Source of the DNA: Clostridium sp. BJN0013
GTDB taxonomy: Bacteria > Bacillota > Clostridia > Clostridiales > Clostridiaceae
Direction of reading: 5' to 3'
DNA: 64,000 nucleotides
NCBI RefSeq assembly: GCF_040939125.1
Contig: NZ_CP162495.1
Coordinates: forward strand, 1,984,001-2,048,000
In this document: positions 61,885 through 64,000 of the stretch, one piece after another
Layout: every line of letters begins with the position of its first letter
Numbering within the stretch: position 1 is the first letter of the stretch
Notes under the pieces: model-generated
What the model saw: the letters and a program-made list of their open reading frames with translations, nothing else
What the model was told of the DNA's origin: nothing
The model's database searches: none
Translations under genes and position numbers: made by a program

Positions 61885-62562
61885 ATGATCAAACATTCAA
61901 AAAAAACAATTAGTCTTATCTTAGGTGCAGCAATATTAGTTTCAAGTACAATTACATTATCTACAACAACAGTAAAAGCTCAATCTATCCCGCAAACTCA
62001 AAGTACAAGTGTAACAAAAATAACAGATATTAGTGAAGCTATAAAACTAATAGAACAACAATTTTTAATCAAAAATTCAGATGGAACAACAACAATAAAT
62101 GTACAGGCTAGCAAATATATCGATTCAAATATTTTAGAACAAATAGAGAAAGGCTCTGAACAAATAAATTCAAGTATAAAAAATGGAACTCTAATATATG
62201 ATAAGAAAAGTAATACTCTAAAAAGTAATATTCTAATTAAAAATTCAAGTACAATACAAACGATGAGTACAACAGTAGATGGTACCTATGTTTGGCATTG
62301 GTATGGATTTGATTTTGTAATGAATGGTACTAATTCTGGTATTTTTTCTGCTAAATTAGCTCAATATTCTGCTGTTTTGGCAGCTGGAGGTGTTGTAGGG
62401 AGTGTAATACCAGGAGTGGCTTTTGTATGTGGTGCTAGTTCTGCAACAATGGCTTATTGGTCAGCTGTGGCAGCAGAAGGGGCTGCAAGTGGTAGAGGGT
62501 CTATAGCATATTACCTGGGTGATCCTTCTTGGGCTCAATTAACTCATGTAGACGCTAGATAG
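61885..62562 (+). CDS. Bacteriocin-like exported protein
   Basis: 225 residues. Residues 1-32 are a Sec signal peptide (KKTISLILGAAILVSSTITLSTTTVKA). Residues 33-130 are a polar, Ser/Thr/Lys/Asn-rich region. The last ~95 residues change style: VWHWYGFDFVMNGTNSG, then a Gly/Ala-rich hydrophobic stretch (AVLAAGGVVGSVIPGVAFVCGASSATMAYWSAVAAEGAASGRG) and a polar end. This resembles leader plus pore-forming, glycine-zipper domains of bacteriocins and of small secreted Bacillus and Clostridium toxins, though I cannot name a family. A small membrane protein gene follows. RBS AAGGAATA is moderate. Confidence 0.65.
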   Translation: MIKHSKKTISLILGAAILVSSTITLSTTTVKAQSIPQTQSTSVTKITDISEAIKLIEQQFLIKNSDGTTTINVQASKYIDSNILEQIEKGSEQINSSIKNGTLIYDKKSNTLKSNILIKNSSTIQTMSTTVDGTYVWHWYGFDFVMNGTNSGIFSAKLAQYSAVLAAGGVVGSVIPGVAFVCGASSATMAYWSAVAAEGAASGRGSIAYYLGDPSWAQLTHVDAR

Positions 62563-62576
62563 TAAGTGTTTTTACT

Positions 62577-62612
62577 AGCAAAAAGAGTATTTCTACTCTT
62601 TTTGCTTTTTTA
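62577..62612 (+). terminator. Terminator after the bacteriocin-like gene
   Basis: AGCAAAAAGAGTA pairs with TACTCTTTTTGCT around a short loop; T-rich sequence follows. Confidence 0.88.
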
Positions 62613-62791
62613 CATAAAGAAAACCACGAGTAAAGAGCAAAATTATAAACTTAGGAATTTTTATATAGTTAATGATATTTTTTGCTGAATAGATTATGAT
62701 TGATACATTTCAAAATAAAAAAATAGCATATAACTACTCTGCTTAAAATTATGTTACCATTTATAATATAAAAAGTCAGGAGGAAATAAAT

Positions 62792-63046
62792 TTGAAAAGC
62801 AAATATTCAATAAATTCAATAATTAGATTTATACTTGGAATATTAGTAATTATATTATCTATAAGTATATTGATAGGTAATTCTAATGCAAAAGTAATAA
62901 TGATTTCTATGCTTATTTGTTTAGGCATTTTTCAAATTTTTAATGGGATACACTTTTATAAACAAAATAAAAAATCAGATGGAGTATTGTTGATTTTATC
63001 CAGTATATTCATTTTTGCTGTTATACTTAAAATTGCAATATTTTAA
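62792..63046 (+). CDS. Small membrane protein, possible immunity protein
   Basis: 84 residues with a TTG start behind a strong AGGAGG. Three hydrophobic segments: about 11-28 (IRFILGILVIILSISILI), about 32-50 (KVIMISMLICLGIFQIF) and about 63-83 (GVLLILSSIFIFAVILKIAIF), with basic loops. The family is not recognised. A small multi-helix membrane protein 230 bases downstream of a bacteriocin-like gene fits the usual style of immunity proteins, but a terminator lies between them and there is no direct evidence. Confidence 0.55.
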   Translation: MKSKYSINSIIRFILGILVIILSISILIGNSNAKVIMISMLICLGIFQIFNGIHFYKQNKKSDGVLLILSSIFIFAVILKIAIF

Positions 63047-63067
63047 GTATGTTATTGTATTTAGAAT

Positions 63068-63605
63068 ACCACAGGTTTTACCTGTGGTTCCGGAAAGCTT
63101 ATAGCTATGAGTAGGAAAAAGAAAAACTCCAATATAAAATAGGAGTAGGTTTGCCAACCACTATAGGTGTAATCTTAAGGAAACTATGTGAACAAAAAGG
63201 AGTTAAAATTATTGAGGCTAATGCATGTAAAGATCATATACATATGCTTATAAGTATACCACCTAAATTAAGTGTATCGCAGTTTATGGGATATCTTAAA
63301 GGAAAAAGCTCACTTATGATTTTTGACAGACATGCAAATTTAAAATATAGATATGGAAATAGACAGTTTTGGTGTAAAGGGTACTATGTTGATACTGTAG
63401 GAAGGAATAAAAAAGTCATAGCAGAGTATATAAAAAATCAGATACAGGAAGATTTAGCATACGAATAAATGAGTTTGAAAGAATATATTGACCCGTTTAC
63501 GGGTGAGACAGTAAAAAAAGGCAAAAAATAAAGCACCTTTTAGGTGCAGCCTGTAAAGGCATATGCGGTTGGCACACCGTTCAGTGTGCGAGTAGCACAG
63601 CCAAG
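63068..63605 (+). mobile_element. Decayed IS200/IS605-type element
   Basis: The left end has a small hairpin ACCACAGGT / ACCTGTGGT (63068-63088), as in IS200 subterminal structures. The tnpA remnant follows, then the right end, with AGCACCTTTTAGGTGC and GGCACACCGTTCAGTGTGCG hairpins (about 63532-63605). Element borders are approximate because these elements lack terminal inverted repeats. Confidence 0.65.
63151..63531 (+). pseudogene. tnpA: IS200 TnpA transposase, N-truncated and with a nonsense codon
   Basis: The frame reads IIEANACKDHIHMLISIPPKLSVSQFMGYLKGKSSLMIFDRH, and GYYVDTVGRNKKVIAEYIKNQ, which is IS200-type TnpA (Y1 HUH). HIH is the HUH motif and the Tyr in GYYVDTV region is near the catalytic position. 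A TAA at 63466-63468 interrupts it; after it the frame continues MSLKEYIDPFTGETVKKGKK, the normal C-terminus, so a CAA-to-TAA change explains the stop. The N-terminal third is missing. Inactive. Confidence 0.85.
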
Positions 63606-63817
63606 TGCGTCCTCCCAATTAAGATAAATATCTAGAGAGTTTACTTAGATATTTATTAGATATTTAAAGGAGGAAAAGGTTGAAAAAGAAAGTACACTTT
63701 ACTAATAGTATAAGAAGGCATAACAAATAGACCACCTTTCGCTGGTCAAAAAATTGAATATTGAAATAAGTTAAGGTTAAGAAGCTGACTTGATTTTATA
63801 ACCTTGGAACTGTGCCA
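63606..63817. other. Gap between IS200 and IS110 remnants
   Basis: No supported gene. A 16-codon frame (MKKKVHFTNSIRRHNK) starts at TTG near 63680 behind a perfect AAAGGAGG but ends at once. It may be the start of a gene destroyed by the IS insertions. Confidence 0.35.
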
Positions 63818-64000
63818 TTAGTATTGCTTGCTCAACTTGGAAACCCGGACGGATTTTTTCTTTCCTGCACTTTCATTGTTGGTAGGTGTAAGACCAGCCC
63901 ATGAGCATAAGTGTTTCGCCGAAGGAAAAGCCTCCATGTTGACACCAATCTCTGAAATGACAGTGATTGCAGAGAAAGGATTACTAAACGATGGTGCGGT
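63818..64000 (-). pseudogene. IS110-family transposase fragment (cut by window edge)
   Basis: The minus strand from 64000 reads AITVISEIGVNMEAFPSAKHLCSWAGLTPTNNESAGKKKSVRVSK, matching the Transposase_20 domain of IS110/IS116/IS902 transposases. It stops at 63818-63820 after LSKQY, short of the usual C-terminus (which continues AxIKPLLVQCA), so the copy is broken. The N-terminal RuvC-like half is beyond the window. Confidence 0.85.

Noticed and set aside
1-64000. tRNA, rRNA, tmRNA, RNase P or SRP RNA genes
   Set aside because: I looked for conserved ends and cores of these RNAs and found none in the window.

Overview
The window reads as a chromosome segment of a low-GC, spore-forming, anaerobic Firmicute, most likely Clostridium sensu stricto near the C. 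kluyveri / C. ljungdahlii group. The evidence is AT-rich sequence (about 30% G+C outside one island), AGGAGG-type ribosome binding sites, a bifunctional AdhE, T-box and S-box leaders, FeoAB, and a short protein resembling gamma-type spore proteins. The species assignment is inference.

Layout. 1-5100: a type I-B CRISPR interference operon (cas8b truncated by the window edge, then cas7, cas5, cas3) with no adaptation genes and no array inside the window. 5100-11000: a CAP-domain secreted protein, a catalytic-core-only tyrosine recombinase, two radical SAM enzymes and gene remnants. 11000-15200: a methionine/SAM block in which metK and a gamma-family PLP enzyme follow one SAM-I riboswitch, and metA (acetyl-type by residue E111) is read towards them from a second SAM-I riboswitch. 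15200-21900: small genes (ndk, panD, a LOG-family protein, an SGNH hydrolase, unknowns), an orphan 30-bp palindrome, and two related sequences that look like copies of a structured RNA. 21900-30900: nitrogen and branched-chain amino acid metabolism, gltB-gltD and then ilvB-ilvN behind two tandem leucine T-boxes.

30900-36000: adhE and an ECF sigma / anti-sigma pair, all on the minus strand. 36100-41500: a tetR gene with a perfect consensus promoter and overlapping operator, followed by a visibly GC-richer MMPL exporter plus a large secreted coiled-coil protein, which looks like a transferred cassette. 42400-50800: purine nucleoside phosphorylase, an HTH-DUF1232 regulator, an NRAMP homologue with an altered metal site, an NhaC-type antiporter, a stand-alone infC that probably starts at AUU, and a Fur-box-controlled feoA-feoA-feoB operon with a small Cys-rich partner.

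51000-57100 is a graveyard of mobile DNA: a truncated group II intron, a Tn3-family fragment with one terminal repeat, a 170-bp miniature element built from the same Tn3 ends, and an IS91-type HUH transposase fused to the front half of a tyrosine recombinase. An intracellular subtilisin (isp) survives among them. 57200-64000: an alpha-glucosidase and ROK sugar kinase operon, a patatin-like lipase, a bacteriocin-like exported protein followed by a small membrane protein, and decayed IS200 and IS110 copies. The most novel-looking items are the paired RNA, the IS91/recombinase fusion, the Tn3 miniature element, the atypical NRAMP transporter and the bacteriocin-like pair.
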